From: Nitrosospira sp. 56-18
GTDB taxonomy: Bacteria > Pseudomonadota > Gammaproteobacteria > Burkholderiales > Nitrosomonadaceae
Length of the DNA: 64,000 nucleotides
NCBI GenBank assembly: GCA_001899235.1
Contig: MKVR01000050.1
Coordinates: forward strand, 242,765-306,764
Reading direction: 5' to 3'
In this document: piece by piece, positions 1 through 11,145 of the stretch
Numbering within the stretch: position 1 is the stretch's first letter
How the letters are laid out: every line of letters starts with the position of its first letter
The notes under the pieces: generated by a model
Databases searched by the model: none
What the model was told of the DNA's origin: nothing
What the model saw: the letters and a program-made list of their open reading frames with translations, nothing else
Position numbers and translations under genes: made by a program

Positions 1-1259
1 TGCTTGCGCGTCGCCTCATCGAGATCGGACGCAAACTGCGCAAACGCCGCAAGCTCCCGATACTGCGCCAGGGCGAGGCGAACACCACCGCCGAGCTTCT
101 TGATGACCTTCGTCTGTGCGGCTCCCCCAACCCGGGACACCGAGACGCCGGCATTGATAGCTGGCCGGATGCCGGCGTTGAACAGATCGGTCTCCAGGAA
201 GATCTGGCCATCGGTAATCGAAATGACGTTGGTGGGAACAAACGCGGTCACGTCCCCCGCCTGGGTCTCGATCACGGGAAGCGCAGTGAGAGACCCTGTC
301 TTGCCCTTCACGGCGCCATTCGTCACCTTTTCCACGTATGCAGCGCTGACCCGCGCAGCCCGTTCCAGCAAGCGGGAGTGCAGGTAGAACACGTCGCCCG
401 GATAGGCTTCGCGTCCGGGTGGACGGCGCAGGAGCAGGGAGATCTGCCGGTAGGCCCATGCCTGTTTCGTCAAATCATCGTAAATGATGAGGGCGTCCCT
501 GCCCGTGTCGCGGAAGTACTCGCCCATGGTGCAGCCGGAATAAGGCGCGATGAACTGCATTGCCGCCGACTCGGACGCCGTGGCCGCCACCACGATGGTA
601 TATTCCATCGCGCCATGCTCTTCCAGCTTCCGCACCACGTTGTTGATGGACGATGCTTTCTGTCCGATGGCGACGTAGATGCACGTCATGTTTTCGCCTT
701 TCTGATTGATGATCGCATCCACTGCAACCGCGGTCTTGCCGGTCTGGCGATCACCGATGATCAGCTCGCGCTGGCCCCGCCCCACGGGAACCATGGCATC
801 GATGGATTTGAGGCCGGTCTGCACCGGCTGATTCACCGATTGCCGCCAGATCACGCCGGGAGCAATTTTTTCGATGGGCTCGGAGCGCTGGCTGGCAATG
901 GGGCCCTTGCCGTCTATGGGCTGGCCCAGCGCGTTGACCACTCGGCCAACCAATTCTTCGCCGACCGGAACCTCAAGAATACGGCCGGTACATTTGACGG
1001 TGTCGCCTTCCGTAATGTGCTCATAAGCGCCCATGATCACCGCGCCTACCGAGTCGCGTTCCAGGTTGAGCGCCAAGCCGAAGGTGTTGCCGGGGAATTC
1101 CAGCATCTCGCCCTGCATGACATCGGAGAGACCATGGACGCGTACGATGCCGTCGGTTACGGAAACGATGGTCCCCTGGGTGCGCACTTCCGCGGTGGCG
1201 CCTAAGCCCTCTATTCTGCTTTTAATCAGCTCACTGATTTCGGATGGATTCAAGTGCAT
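1..1259 (-). CDS. atpA: F1F0 ATP synthase subunit alpha (3' end truncated by window edge)
   Basis: Reverse-strand translation from the ATG at 1257-1259: [19 protein letters not shown]...[20 protein letters not shown]; Walker A motif; position after atpH. Not in the ORF track because it runs off the window. Confidence 0.97.
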   Translation of the reverse strand, partial: MHLNPSEISELIKSRIEGLGATAEVRTQGTIVSVTDGIVRVHGLSDVMQGEMLEFPGNTFGLALNLERDSVGAVIMGAYEHITEGDTVKCTGRILEVPVGEELVGRVVNALGQPIDGKGPIASQRSEPIEKIAPGVIWRQSVNQPVQTGLKSIDAMVPVGRGQRELIIGDRQTGKTAVAVDAIINQKGENMTCIYVAIGQKASSINNVVRKLEEHGAMEYTIVVAATASESAAMQFIAPYSGCTMGEYFRDTGRDALIIYDDLTKQAWAYRQISLLLRRPPGREAYPGDVFYLHSRLLERAARVSAAYVEKVTNGAVKGKTGSLTALPVIETQAGDVTAFVPTNVISITDGQIFLETDLFNAGIRPAINAGVSVSRVGGAAQTKVIKKLGGGVRLALAQYRELAAFAQFASDLDEATRK

Positions 1260-1273
1260 TTTTACAATAACTC

Positions 1274-1810
1274 CTAGCTTTTAAGTGCAATAGCCATGGC
1301 TTCCAGTTTGCCGCGCACGGAGGCGTCAAGCACTTCGTCACCGATTTCCACCTTCACGCCGCCTATCAATTCAGGATCGATGCTTACCGTCGCCTCTATC
1401 TTTCGCTTGAATCTGGTCTCCAGATCCGCGACCAGTTTCTTCAACTGCTCATCGCTTACCGGAAAGGCCGAGATAATTTTTGCTTCCAGCACGCCCTCAT
1501 ACTGCGTTTTCAATTGGTCGAACAACTCGCTCACCTCGGGCAATATCTCGATACGGCCATTTTCGGCAAGCAGCAATATGAAATTACGGCCCTCTTCATC
1601 GAACTTCTCGCCACCGACTTCCAGAAGCAATTCGCCCAGCCGTTTTGCGGGAACCTTGGGATTGCCGATAATCGCTCGCATGCTTTCGTCCACGGCCATT
1701 GCAGTAGCGAGTTGCAACATTGCAGACCAGGCCGGCAGCGTGCCATTGTTCCTGGCAAGCCTGAAAACAGCTTCGGCATAGGGGCGAGCGATGGTGCGGG
1801 CTTCAGCCAT
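1274..1810 (-). CDS. atpH: ATP synthase subunit delta
   Basis: 178 aa, [19 protein letters not shown]..., typical delta N-terminus; operon position between atpF and atpA. Confidence 0.96.
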   Translation of the reverse strand: MAEARTIARPYAEAVFRLARNNGTLPAWSAMLQLATAMAVDESMRAIIGNPKVPAKRLGELLLEVGGEKFDEEGRNFILLLAENGRIEILPEVSELFDQLKTQYEGVLEAKIISAFPVSDEQLKKLVADLETRFKRKIEATVSIDPELIGGVKVEIGDEVLDASVRGKLEAMAIALKS

Positions 1811-1813
1811 CGT

Positions 1814-2284
1814 TCAAAGCTCCGCTTTTATGGAAGCCAGCAGATCGGCGTGTGTTTTGGCATCCACTTCGCGGCGGAGGATTTTTGCCGCGCCCGCCAG
1901 GGCGAGATCCGCCACCTGCTGCCTCAAGGCCTCGCGCGCGCGGAATACCTCCTGCTCGACTTCGGCCTTCGCGCCCGTGAGAATGCGGCCACCTTCTTCC
2001 TTTGCGCTCACCTTGGCTTCATCGACAATTTCGGCTGCACGTTTTTCCGCTTGGGCAATGATGTCCGTCGCACGCTGCTTGGCTTCCCTGACCACGTCGG
2101 CGGAACGATGGCTCGCCAACTCCAGCTCCTGTCTCCCTCTTTCTCCGGCAGCAAGGCCGTCAGCAATGGTTTTTTGCCGGTTTTCGACAGCACGCATCAA
2201 GGGGGGCCAGACAAACTTGACTGTAAACCAGATAAATATGGCAAATGCCATTGCCTGGGCAAAAAGCGTGAGGTTGATATTCAT
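1814..2284 (-). CDS. atpF: ATP synthase subunit b
   Basis: 156 aa, [29 protein letters not shown]..., N-terminal TM plus Ala/Glu-rich coiled coil. Confidence 0.96.
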   Translation of the reverse strand: MNINLTLFAQAMAFAIFIWFTVKFVWPPLMRAVENRQKTIADGLAAGERGRQELELASHRSADVVREAKQRATDIIAQAEKRAAEIVDEAKVSAKEEGGRILTGAKAEVEQEVFRAREALRQQVADLALAGAAKILRREVDAKTHADLLASIKAEL

Positions 2285-2319
2285 GGCTGCCTCTGATTAT
2301 GGTCCGGTAACGGGCATTG

Positions 2320-2619
<300 letters not shown>

Positions 2620-2650
2620 TTAGGTTTGCCGATCAGCAGGGGAAACGAAA

Positions 2651-3475
<825 letters not shown>

Positions 3476-3489
3476 TTAATCTGTCTACC

Positions 3490-3891
3490 CTAGCCTGTTT
3501 GCCGGCGGGATTCGATCGCCTCTGCATCGTCCGTGACAAACAGCGCCATGCCAAAAATCAATACGGTGATTGCGAACGTCCCGATAAAACCGACGGCAAC
3601 CACGTCTTTATATAGCGTCAATACCAGCCATAGCATGAGCACTATGAAGATTACCTTCATCGCCTCCGCCTTGAATGCGGTAATCAGCACGCCGGCCGGT
3701 GTGGAGGCGGGATAGCGCGCGATAATCGCGGCGAAAACCGCGGCGGATGCGATACTGGTCACGCCGCCCAGAAATGCTGAAGCCGCCCCGTGCAGGCCCC
3801 ATACGAAGCCAAGCACCATTACCATTGCCGCAGTGACGATCGACTGCCAACGCATGACCATGCGTACTGGCCTGTTTCGTATCCAAGGCAT
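3490..3891 (-). CDS. atpI: ATP synthase subunit I-like protein
   Basis: 133 aa with four hydrophobic segments directly upstream of atpB. Confidence 0.8.
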   Translation of the reverse strand: MPWIRNRPVRMVMRWQSIVTAAMVMVLGFVWGLHGAASAFLGGVTSIASAAVFAAIIARYPASTPAGVLITAFKAEAMKVIFIVLMLWLVLTLYKDVVAVGFIGTFAITVLIFGMALFVTDDAEAIESRRQTG

Positions 3892-4373
3892 AATTTTTGG
3901 TGTCTATCAGAAGCTGCTCAGCATGATGCTGGGCTGCTGAAGATCTTATCCTGGAGATTCGACTTTTCACTATCCGGACGGAGCCCCTTTTCGGGGTTCT
4001 TGTTCTTGATCATGTCAGGCCAGTCAAAATCGGCGGTGGCTCGTATTTTGAAACACGCGGATTCTAATCTGCTTGAGCGCTTCAGTCAATGGAAAGTCCT
4101 GCTCGAGCCGCCGAATCCGCGCAAAATTATCGGCATTGCCATCGCATACGAACTGGTGCGTATGCGCCCGTACAGCCCGTACAAAAAGGCTTTCCGCGAA
4201 TCCGCATGACTTCCCGGAATACCGATCCTGATAGAAGGGGATTTATTTGAATTTCGGGTTCCGGAGCCAGGGAGCATTTCCCCGGCACGATTGCAATGAA
4301 CGCGCTGCCCACAGTTTCCGGCTGCTTCCGCAGGCGGCAGGAACATGAGTGCCCGGCACCGATCCCACATCTA

Positions 4374-4835
4374 TCAGTCGGGTGCTTTGTAAAATTCGAC
4401 AAAGAAACTGGCCGCGCCAAGCGGCTCGACATTATGCAGAACTTCGGGCAGGACGATGCCAAGCCTGTCCACCGACAATTCCGTTTCTTTTCCCAACACC
4501 GGGACGCGATAAAGCAGCTTTCCCCGAGTCACTCGGATTTTCGCCCATACTCCGGTCTTGGTGGAATGGTCTTTTCTGAGCGCGGCCGGAACCGACTCCT
4601 CATTGAATTCCGCGGTCCTTTTGTATGGAACGAAGTGATCCGGCAACTCGAAATTATCGCACCGCACGCAATTCAGCGCTTTGCCTATCATGCCGCTGCG
4701 TCCCTCGGCGGTGGTCACCCACGGACGGTTGATGAAAGGGGGATTATGGCGGACATGTTGCGAATGACCGCAACTCAGAATCGCGACGGGATCTCCGTCG
4801 CTCCCCACTCCGAATTCGACGATTGGTCTTTCCAT
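4374..4835 (-). CDS. DUF3565-like / DUF1971 (TehB/YeaR-like) fusion protein
   Basis: N-terminal half ...ILSCGHSQHVRHNPPFINRPWV...LNCVRCD; C-terminal half ALRKDHSTKTGVWAKIRVTRGKLLYRV.... Confidence 0.7.
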   Translation of the reverse strand: MERPIVEFGVGSDGDPVAILSCGHSQHVRHNPPFINRPWVTTAEGRSGMIGKALNCVRCDNFELPDHFVPYKRTAEFNEESVPAALRKDHSTKTGVWAKIRVTRGKLLYRVPVLGKETELSVDRLGIVLPEVLHNVEPLGAASFFVEFYKAPD

Positions 4836-4954
4836 AATCTTGAGTTAAAAACTTGTTGGACAGGTCTGCTTGTTGCGTAAAATCAATCCGGGATGAAGAA
4901 GGCTCCACAGGAACGCATTCCTGGGATTCCTGAAATCCCTTTGGCCGTGTTGTG

Positions 4955-5980
4955 TCAATGCAAGGCCACTTCGGTGTTCCTGAGCATGTTCTGGATCATC
5001 CTGAAAACAAAACGCGCCTGGCCTCCGCGGTCCCAAGGCGTAAACCGCGGCAATTGATATAAGTCATCCCCCGGCCTCGCCGCCCCATAAGCAGTTGAAA
5101 CCGCCGCTTCAAAGCCCAGTTCCCGGGTCATCGCAACATGTTCCGGCAGATAATCGCGCTCCGGCTTCCCATTCGGGTAAGCGAAAAAACGTACCGGAGC
5201 GCGAATTATACCCTCCAGCATTTCCTTTCCGTTTGCGATTTCAGCGCGCGCCGCACTTTTTTCCGTACTGGCGAGAATGGGGTGAAGGACCGTGTGTCCT
5301 CCAATCTCCATTCCTGCCCCGTGCAGCAAGCGGACCTGTTCCGAAGTCATCATGAGGTTATCGGGTAGGTTCACCGGAATAGCCGAGCATATTTGCTCGA
5401 TGCGGAATTGCCTGGATTCGGGAGGCATGTGCTTGAGCCCGCTTATCAGATTGTCGATCGCGTGCCGGCGCTGCGCGATCGTTCCGATCGGAAAGCTTCC
5501 CAGATTCAGTCCGCGAAGATCAAGCGTATTTCCCGGCGCGCGGCGGACGAGTTCGATCACCGTATCGTTCCACATCCGTCCGCCATCGAGAACCCCGGAA
5601 GATACAAAAAAGGTTGCGGGAATCCCGTGTTTTTGCAGTATCGGCAACGCAATCTCCGCGTTGTCCGCATAGCCGTCGTCGAACGTGACGCATGCGGCGC
5701 GTGCGGGCAGGCTCCCCGAGCGCAACCCCCGAACCGCGTCGGCAAGCGGAATGACCCTGAAACAATCTGTCAGCAAACCCATCTGCTGATCAAAGGATTC
5801 CATGTCCCCGCCTTCCGGAAACAGGGGGTCGGCTTGCGCCAGAACGCGGTGATATATCAGTATGGACAAGTGTCCCCGGCGCCCTCCCGGAGAAAAAAAC
5901 TGCAGGAGCGCGCGTGCGGGCGAAAGAAACTCTGATCGGCCGGGCTTGGCCGTTCCATAAGGGCCAGACGTGGGCATCAT
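4955..5980 (-). CDS. polysaccharide deacetylase family protein (start uncertain; ORF open to 6082)
   Basis: ILIYHRVL, CVTFDDGYADNAEIALPILQKHGIPATFFV, IGGHTVLHPIL: NodB-homology motifs. Confidence 0.88.
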   Translation of the reverse strand: MMPTSGPYGTAKPGRSEFLSPARALLQFFSPGGRRGHLSILIYHRVLAQADPLFPEGGDMESFDQQMGLLTDCFRVIPLADAVRGLRSGSLPARAACVTFDDGYADNAEIALPILQKHGIPATFFVSSGVLDGGRMWNDTVIELVRRAPGNTLDLRGLNLGSFPIGTIAQRRHAIDNLISGLKHMPPESRQFRIEQICSAIPVNLPDNLMMTSEQVRLLHGAGMEIGGHTVLHPILASTEKSAARAEIANGKEMLEGIIRAPVRFFAYPNGKPERDYLPEHVAMTRELGFEAAVSTAYGAARPGDDLYQLPRFTPWDRGGQARFVFRMIQNMLRNTEVALH

Positions 5981-6116
5981 AAACGTGGTTGTCCGGACTA
6001 TCGGTGAAAAGGCAAAGGTGTCATATGCTCGAATGTGCGGCCAAAACGCAACCCGATGTCCTGCCGTGGGTCGGTGCATCAAAAATTGCTCGTGGCTGAA
6101 TCGTTAAAACTTGCCG

Positions 6117-7448
6117 CTAGCTGGAATCAGGGGTAGTAGATTGTGATGGACTCATGCGCCCAAACTGGCCGGAAACATCCGTATTTTGGACGGCTGCCGC
6201 AGCGGCTTTTCCCTTCAATTCCTTTTCCACCAGTACTCTTGTTGCGACCATCGCCGCCATGAGGTAGTAAGGCACATCGAAATAAAGCAAGCTTAGGAAT
6301 GCGCCCCCTACGGCAAAACCTATCAGGCTTACCTGGATCATTGTCGCGAGATTGTAGGCCCACCGGTATTCTTCCTGCTTCCCGGTGTTTCGGATAATCC
6401 ATGATCCCGTTCTCCAGGTTGAAAGACCGAGCAGCAAATAGAGTCCCAGGCCCACGAATCCGTGCTCCCCGAGAGCCTGAAAATACACGCTGTGTGCAGC
6501 ATGCAGGTCTTCCGGGTCGGGAGCATAAAGCAAGAAAAGTTCCGGCATGCTGACTTCGAAGCCGCCACCGAGCAGAGGACGCTCCTTCGCCAGGTTATAT
6601 GCCATCCACCAGGCATTGAACCGCCCTTTGACCGACAAATCCTCCTCGTAGGCGTTGATGGTATCCATTCTCTCGCCCCATTGCTCCGGCATGAAAGCGA
6701 GAGCAGGCAAAGCCATGACGAACACGAATAGGGCAATTCGGAACTTGTGGTGGCTCTTGAGCCACAGAAACCCCCCCATGGCCGCGATTGCCAGCAAAGC
6801 GCCGCGCGAGTAGGATCCAAGAGCAGCCAGCGCGCAGAGAATCATCGCAATGGTCAAACTGTGGCGCACCCACATTTTCGAGGAGGTCATCTGGAGATAG
6901 TGCATCAGGGGTATGGTCATGATGAGCGCGAGCGCGATTTCATTATTTCCACCAATAAACGTGCCCTCCGGCCCCCATACCTTGTCCTCGCCCCCCGTCG
7001 CCACCGTGAACACCCCGCCCTTGACGCCGTAATAACCGAGAGATAGCACGATTACGCCGATAAGAAGATGTATATGCCACCGGGTTTTTATGAGCATCAT
7101 TGTTACAAAAGTCATCAGCATGATTTTTATGACTTTTACCCATTGCTCAAAGGACTCCTCAGGGTATAAGGCGAACATCGTGGTTACATTCATCCACATG
7201 ACGAAAGCAATGAAGAACCATGTAACGGAGGTGAAGGGTAGATTTTTGGAGTGCTTCGTGAAAATCAGGGTCACGAGGGTGACGCCGCCTATCAGCGCCG
7301 CAAAAGGAAAGGTCGTGGCAAAACCCCAACCCTGTGTGTGTGGATTCATGACGCTGATCCACACCCACATCAGTACCCCTATATAAGGCCTTTTGAAAAC
7401 GAGGGGCAGCAATCCGAAGACAATGATGGAGACGAGAATATCTCTCAT
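6117..7448 (-). CDS. probable O-glycosylation ligase, exosortase A-associated (O-antigen ligase-like)
   Basis: 443 aa multi-TM; N-terminus MRDILVSIIVFGLLPLVFKRPYIGVLMWVWISVMNPHTQGWG resembles the exosortase-A-associated ligase family. Confidence 0.82.
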   Translation of the reverse strand: MRDILVSIIVFGLLPLVFKRPYIGVLMWVWISVMNPHTQGWGFATTFPFAALIGGVTLVTLIFTKHSKNLPFTSVTWFFIAFVMWMNVTTMFALYPEESFEQWVKVIKIMLMTFVTMMLIKTRWHIHLLIGVIVLSLGYYGVKGGVFTVATGGEDKVWGPEGTFIGGNNEIALALIMTIPLMHYLQMTSSKMWVRHSLTIAMILCALAALGSYSRGALLAIAAMGGFLWLKSHHKFRIALFVFVMALPALAFMPEQWGERMDTINAYEEDLSVKGRFNAWWMAYNLAKERPLLGGGFEVSMPELFLLYAPDPEDLHAAHSVYFQALGEHGFVGLGLYLLLGLSTWRTGSWIIRNTGKQEEYRWAYNLATMIQVSLIGFAVGGAFLSLLYFDVPYYLMAAMVATRVLVEKELKGKAAAAAVQNTDVSGQFGRMSPSQSTTPDSS

Positions 7449-7567
7449 GGCCTCTCCGGAGAGGTGGAGTCCATATCAGATGTTAAAAACATAGGGAACA
7501 CGTGCCCATACCCATGGATGCCTGATCGCGTTATTCTGGAGGCGCATGATCGTAAACAACAGGATGA

Positions 7568-8251
7568 TCACTCCGGGCTATAGCCAGAAGAAATGACTGG
7601 CCGCTCTTGCGAGTCGTCAACTTCCACCACGCATGCCTGCTCTGGATTGATACTCAAAATATTACGGCATTGAAGATACTCCACCACCCGCGCTACACAA
7701 TCATCGAGCAGGCACTCGCCGGTGCTCACCACAAGCTCCGGAGCAAGGGGCGCTTCGTAAGGAGATGAAATGCCTGTAAACTCCTTGACTTCTCCCGCTC
7801 GCGCTCTCCGGTACAAACCCTTCACGTCGCGCTGCTCACAAACCTCCAGACTGGCCTGGCAAAAAATCTCGATGAAATCACCGTGGGGGAAAATGCCTCG
7901 AGCCCGCTGGCGATCAGTATGGAAGGGAGAGATAAAGGCAGTCATCGCTATCACGCCGGACTCAACCAAAAGCTTTGCCGCTTCGCTTATGCGGCGAATG
8001 TTTTCGGAGCGATCCGCCACCGAGAACCCCAGGTCGGAGCACAATCCGTGTCGGATATTGTCGCCATCGAGAACATAGGTCCGGCAGTTCAACTGATGAA
8101 GCCTATCCTCCACGGCATGGGCCAAGGTCGATTTACCCGAACCGGAGAGGCCGGTAAACCATAATACCGCCGAGCGGTGCGAATTCAACCGTTCACGGTG
8201 AGTACGGGTAACGGTGGCGTTGTGCCATATTGTATTGGTGCTTTTTGTCAT
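7568..8251 (-). CDS. cysC: adenylylsulfate (APS) kinase
   Basis: [66 protein letters not shown]. Confidence 0.93.
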   Translation of the reverse strand: MTKSTNTIWHNATVTRTHRERLNSHRSAVLWFTGLSGSGKSTLAHAVEDRLHQLNCRTYVLDGDNIRHGLCSDLGFSVADRSENIRRISEAAKLLVESGVIAMTAFISPFHTDRQRARGIFPHGDFIEIFCQASLEVCEQRDVKGLYRRARAGEVKEFTGISSPYEAPLAPELVVSTGECLLDDCVARVVEYLQCRNILSINPEQACVVEVDDSQERPVISSGYSPE

Positions 8252-8272
8252 TTTGTGAGCTTGATAACCTAG

Positions 8273-8473
8273 GTCCTGTTAACACTTGTTTCGCGCCTGC
8301 GCAGCCTTGCAACGCTGCGCTCGCGTTTTAGTGCGAAACCCGGAGGGACAAGATGGAATTTCACCCAACTCATCGTTACCCGCTTGTAGAGCTTACTCTG
8401 CTGTGCGGCTCGTGCCTTGTTCCGACTGAAATTCATCACCGTCGTGAGTGCGAAACAAGTGTTAACACAGCCC
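8273..8473. mobile_element. MITE-like non-coding element, 201 bp, with imperfect terminal inverted repeats and 8-bp flanking direct repeat TAACCTAG
   Basis: Left end GTCCTGTTAACACTTGTTTCGC; right end GCGAAACAAGTGTTAACACAGCCC; TAACCTAG at 8265-8272 and 8474-8481. Confidence 0.75.
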
Positions 8474-8893
8474 TAACCTAGCATCCGCGCAACTTTCCAT
8501 GTTTAACGGTTTACTAAATGCACTCTTTAACCCCATTTGTTTGCACATCAATACTGGCTAATATCGAAAAGGGGTATTTGCGCACTTTTCAATCTCACCC
8601 TGATTGAAAATCTTGATGGCCGATTTCGCAGGGTAAAAAAGTTTATCATGGGCGCTCGCTACGTTCCGATTTATCCCCTGTCTGTTCGTGGCCAATTTTA
8701 GCAAACCTCTTTTCGAAAATTTCAATGCCGTAACGCACAGTCGAATGCATGAACGCACGGAGCCCGCCAGACTGCGGGGAGTTAGCCTACAATAAGTGTT
8801 TTGCCCGCGCCTTCACCGGATTTTCTTGACGGCATCAAGCTATCCTCGCAACACCTTTGCTACAAATAACCCAGGATTGACGACCGAAGGATT

Positions 8894-9871
8894 TTGATGA
8901 AAAACAATCATGCGCTGATTATTCTGGGAATGCATCGAAGCGGTACTTCGCTATTGACAGGTCTGTTGAGCCAGGTGGGCGTCCAGATGGGCAAGAGCCT
9001 GTACGCACCCCAAAAAGGGGTAAACGAGAAGGGCTTCTGGGAACACGAAGATATTGTGGATACGCACGATGAGTTGTTGCTGAATCTCGACTCGCAGTGG
9101 GATGACCTTCTCCCCCTGGCGGACAACTGGTGGGAGAGCGCACGGATTAAACCTTTTGCCGAGAAATTGAGCAAACTGGTGAGGCGCGATTTTTCCGCTG
9201 CCCGCATCTGGGCCCTCAAGGATCCGCGCATGTGCCGGCTGTTACCGTTGTGGCTCTCGATTCTTGCCGCCAGCGAAGTCAAGGTTACTTTCGTCTGCAT
9301 GAACAGAAATCCGTTTGAAGTAGCCGCCTCCTTGCAGAGACGGGATGGTTTTTCAAGAGAAAAGGCGTTCGTCCTGTGGCTCAGCCACTCGTTGAGCGCA
9401 GAATGGTATTCCAGGGGATTGCCGCGTATTTTTATCGAATTTGATGACGTAGTCCAAAACCCTGTTCAAACTCTGTTAAAAATAGAGCAGGAATCCACTA
9501 CCCTTTTCCCTCTGCCAATCAACGAAGCAATTGAAAAAATCAGTAGTTTTGTTTCGCCTGGATTGAGGCATCACGTTGCTGACAAACAAGATGACATTTG
9601 TGAACCTTTGCCCCTTATGGCTCGCGAGCTACACCGCATTTTCGTCGAACTGGCTGGAGGAAAATTAGTTCCCCAGGAAGCGATAGATGAGGTTCATGCG
9701 AATTTTCGCGCGTATAGGGAAAAATGGAGCCCAGAACTGATTGAGCAGATCAATTATCTTAACCGCGAACGCGCCGACTACAGAATCAAGTTTTTTCAAA
9801 TTTACAGATCGCTGAGTTGGCTCACGGTCAAGCCATTGTGGCTGATCGAAAAAATGTTTAGAAAATATTGA
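8894..9871 (+). CDS. sulfotransferase family protein
   Basis: 325 aa; ALIILGMHRSGTSLLTGLLSQVGVQMG (5'-PSB loop-like), KDPRMCRLLPLWL. Confidence 0.85.
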   Translation: MMKNNHALIILGMHRSGTSLLTGLLSQVGVQMGKSLYAPQKGVNEKGFWEHEDIVDTHDELLLNLDSQWDDLLPLADNWWESARIKPFAEKLSKLVRRDFSAARIWALKDPRMCRLLPLWLSILAASEVKVTFVCMNRNPFEVAASLQRRDGFSREKAFVLWLSHSLSAEWYSRGLPRIFIEFDDVVQNPVQTLLKIEQESTTLFPLPINEAIEKISSFVSPGLRHHVADKQDDICEPLPLMARELHRIFVELAGGKLVPQEAIDEVHANFRAYREKWSPELIEQINYLNRERADYRIKFFQIYRSLSWLTVKPLWLIEKMFRKY

Positions 9872-9951
9872 ACCCAAATCCGGCAGTTGACCGCTCATTT
9901 CCCGCATAGAGCCATGATCCACAGAGACTTTTCGCGATGCTCGACGTTCAT
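9870..9951 (+). repeat. dispersed repeat A, copy 1
   Basis: AACCCAAATCCGGCAGTTGACCGCTC...CCACAGAGACTTTTCGCGATGCTCGACGTTCA, similar to 49430-49510. Confidence 0.8.
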
Positions 9952-10023
9952 CTGGTGAGTTCGCTACAGAGCGGATTCAGGCTGAATGCAGGAAGACTTG
10001 CTCTTCCGGATTTCAAGTTTGAG

Positions 10024-10989
10024 TTAGTGCAAGCCATCAAAAGCAGCACTAAAGCGCGTAAAAAATCTGACCAGATCGCTCTCCGGTAAATGGTTGATGC
10101 CCGCTGCCCGTTTTCGCCCGCCCCCACTTTCAAACTGATTGCACAGCGTGTCCGCACCGAACGGATTGGAAAGCGGAGAGCGAACACTAACGACATAACC
10201 TCCATCCCCTCGCGCTGTCAGAATGGCATGAGCGAGCAATGGCTCGGCCTGGGCCAGGTGATTGCCGAAAGAGCCGCTGACGCGGCGGCTCCATGGCTCA
10301 TCGGGCAAAATATATGCTTTACCCCGGGAACATGCATATTCGGGTTTCACCTTGCTCGCAAGCGCCATGTCGGCAGCAAAACCTTCCCGTAGTGTCGCTA
10401 TCACCGTTTCTTCTCTCAGAAAATCAAAAGGATTGGAAAAAGGGTGAAGACGGCAATAGAGTTCAGCCGGATGAAAGAAAAGATCTTCGACGGTATCGCC
10501 ATAGGCGTTGTAGTTCAGGCACTCTCCCAGTTCACGGAGACGAACTACATCCCGTTCCGATAGATGCATGGCTGCCGCTAAGCGCATGGCCGGTTGCGGC
10601 AGGCCGTCGCCAAATGCGGCTACCGCTGCCCAAATACGAAAACGTCCATCCAGCATATGGTCAACCAGAAGACTGGTACAGACGTCCGACGAAGGATCTA
10701 TCACGGCACTGAGGCCCGGATGAATCGGAATATCTCCCGCAAAGTGATGATCTACATAAGTGATGCTCACGCCTAGATCAAGCAGGTCAAGCAGTGGCTG
10801 CCGGTTTTTATCCAGGGAGATATCCAGGGCAACGACATGGTCTCCCCGGGTAGCCCGCACGTCTTTCAACAGGCCGATATTCCGTTTGACTCCGGTGACG
10901 AGAACGCTGCCCCTTGGTTCGGCCAATCTCAGCTGATGCAGGGCACATATGCCGTCAGCATCTCCGTTGAACGCGTCAAAATAAGTCAT
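10024..10989 (-). CDS. DHH-family phosphoesterase-like protein
   Basis: MTYFDAFNGDADGICALHQLRL, VVALDISLDKN, YVDHHFAGD, and C-terminal GGGRKRAAGI-type DHHA1 motif. Confidence 0.82.
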   Translation of the reverse strand: MTYFDAFNGDADGICALHQLRLAEPRGSVLVTGVKRNIGLLKDVRATRGDHVVALDISLDKNRQPLLDLLDLGVSITYVDHHFAGDIPIHPGLSAVIDPSSDVCTSLLVDHMLDGRFRIWAAVAAFGDGLPQPAMRLAAAMHLSERDVVRLRELGECLNYNAYGDTVEDLFFHPAELYCRLHPFSNPFDFLREETVIATLREGFAADMALASKVKPEYACSRGKAYILPDEPWSRRVSGSFGNHLAQAEPLLAHAILTARGDGGYVVSVRSPLSNPFGADTLCNQFESGGGRKRAAGINHLPESDLVRFFTRFSAAFDGLH

Positions 10990-11145
10990 GCGGAAAAATG
11001 GAAAGGTTTCCCCTGGCATCATTCGCAGGCATGATCGCCGGTCGGCCGTTGCCACGGTCCATGGCAGGACCCAGGGACCGGCGCCTGCTGGGCATGGAAC
11101 TGGCTTTTCTCTCTCCCCAAAGGGAGAAACCTATCGAAAAATCAC

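Noticed and set aside
378-1205. 275-aa plus-strand ORF
   Set aside because: Antisense to atpA, which is unmistakable on the minus strand; shadow ORF in high-GC DNA.
1514-2296. 260-aa plus-strand ORF
   Set aside because: Antisense to atpH and atpF; no recognisable domain.
3980-4012. CCCC-TTTT-CGGGG followed by T-rich sequence, terminator-like on the plus strand
   Set aside because: Very short stem and no plus-strand gene upstream to terminate.
4296-4880. 194-aa plus-strand ORF
   Set aside because: Antisense to the DUF3565/DUF1971-like protein, which has recognisable motifs.
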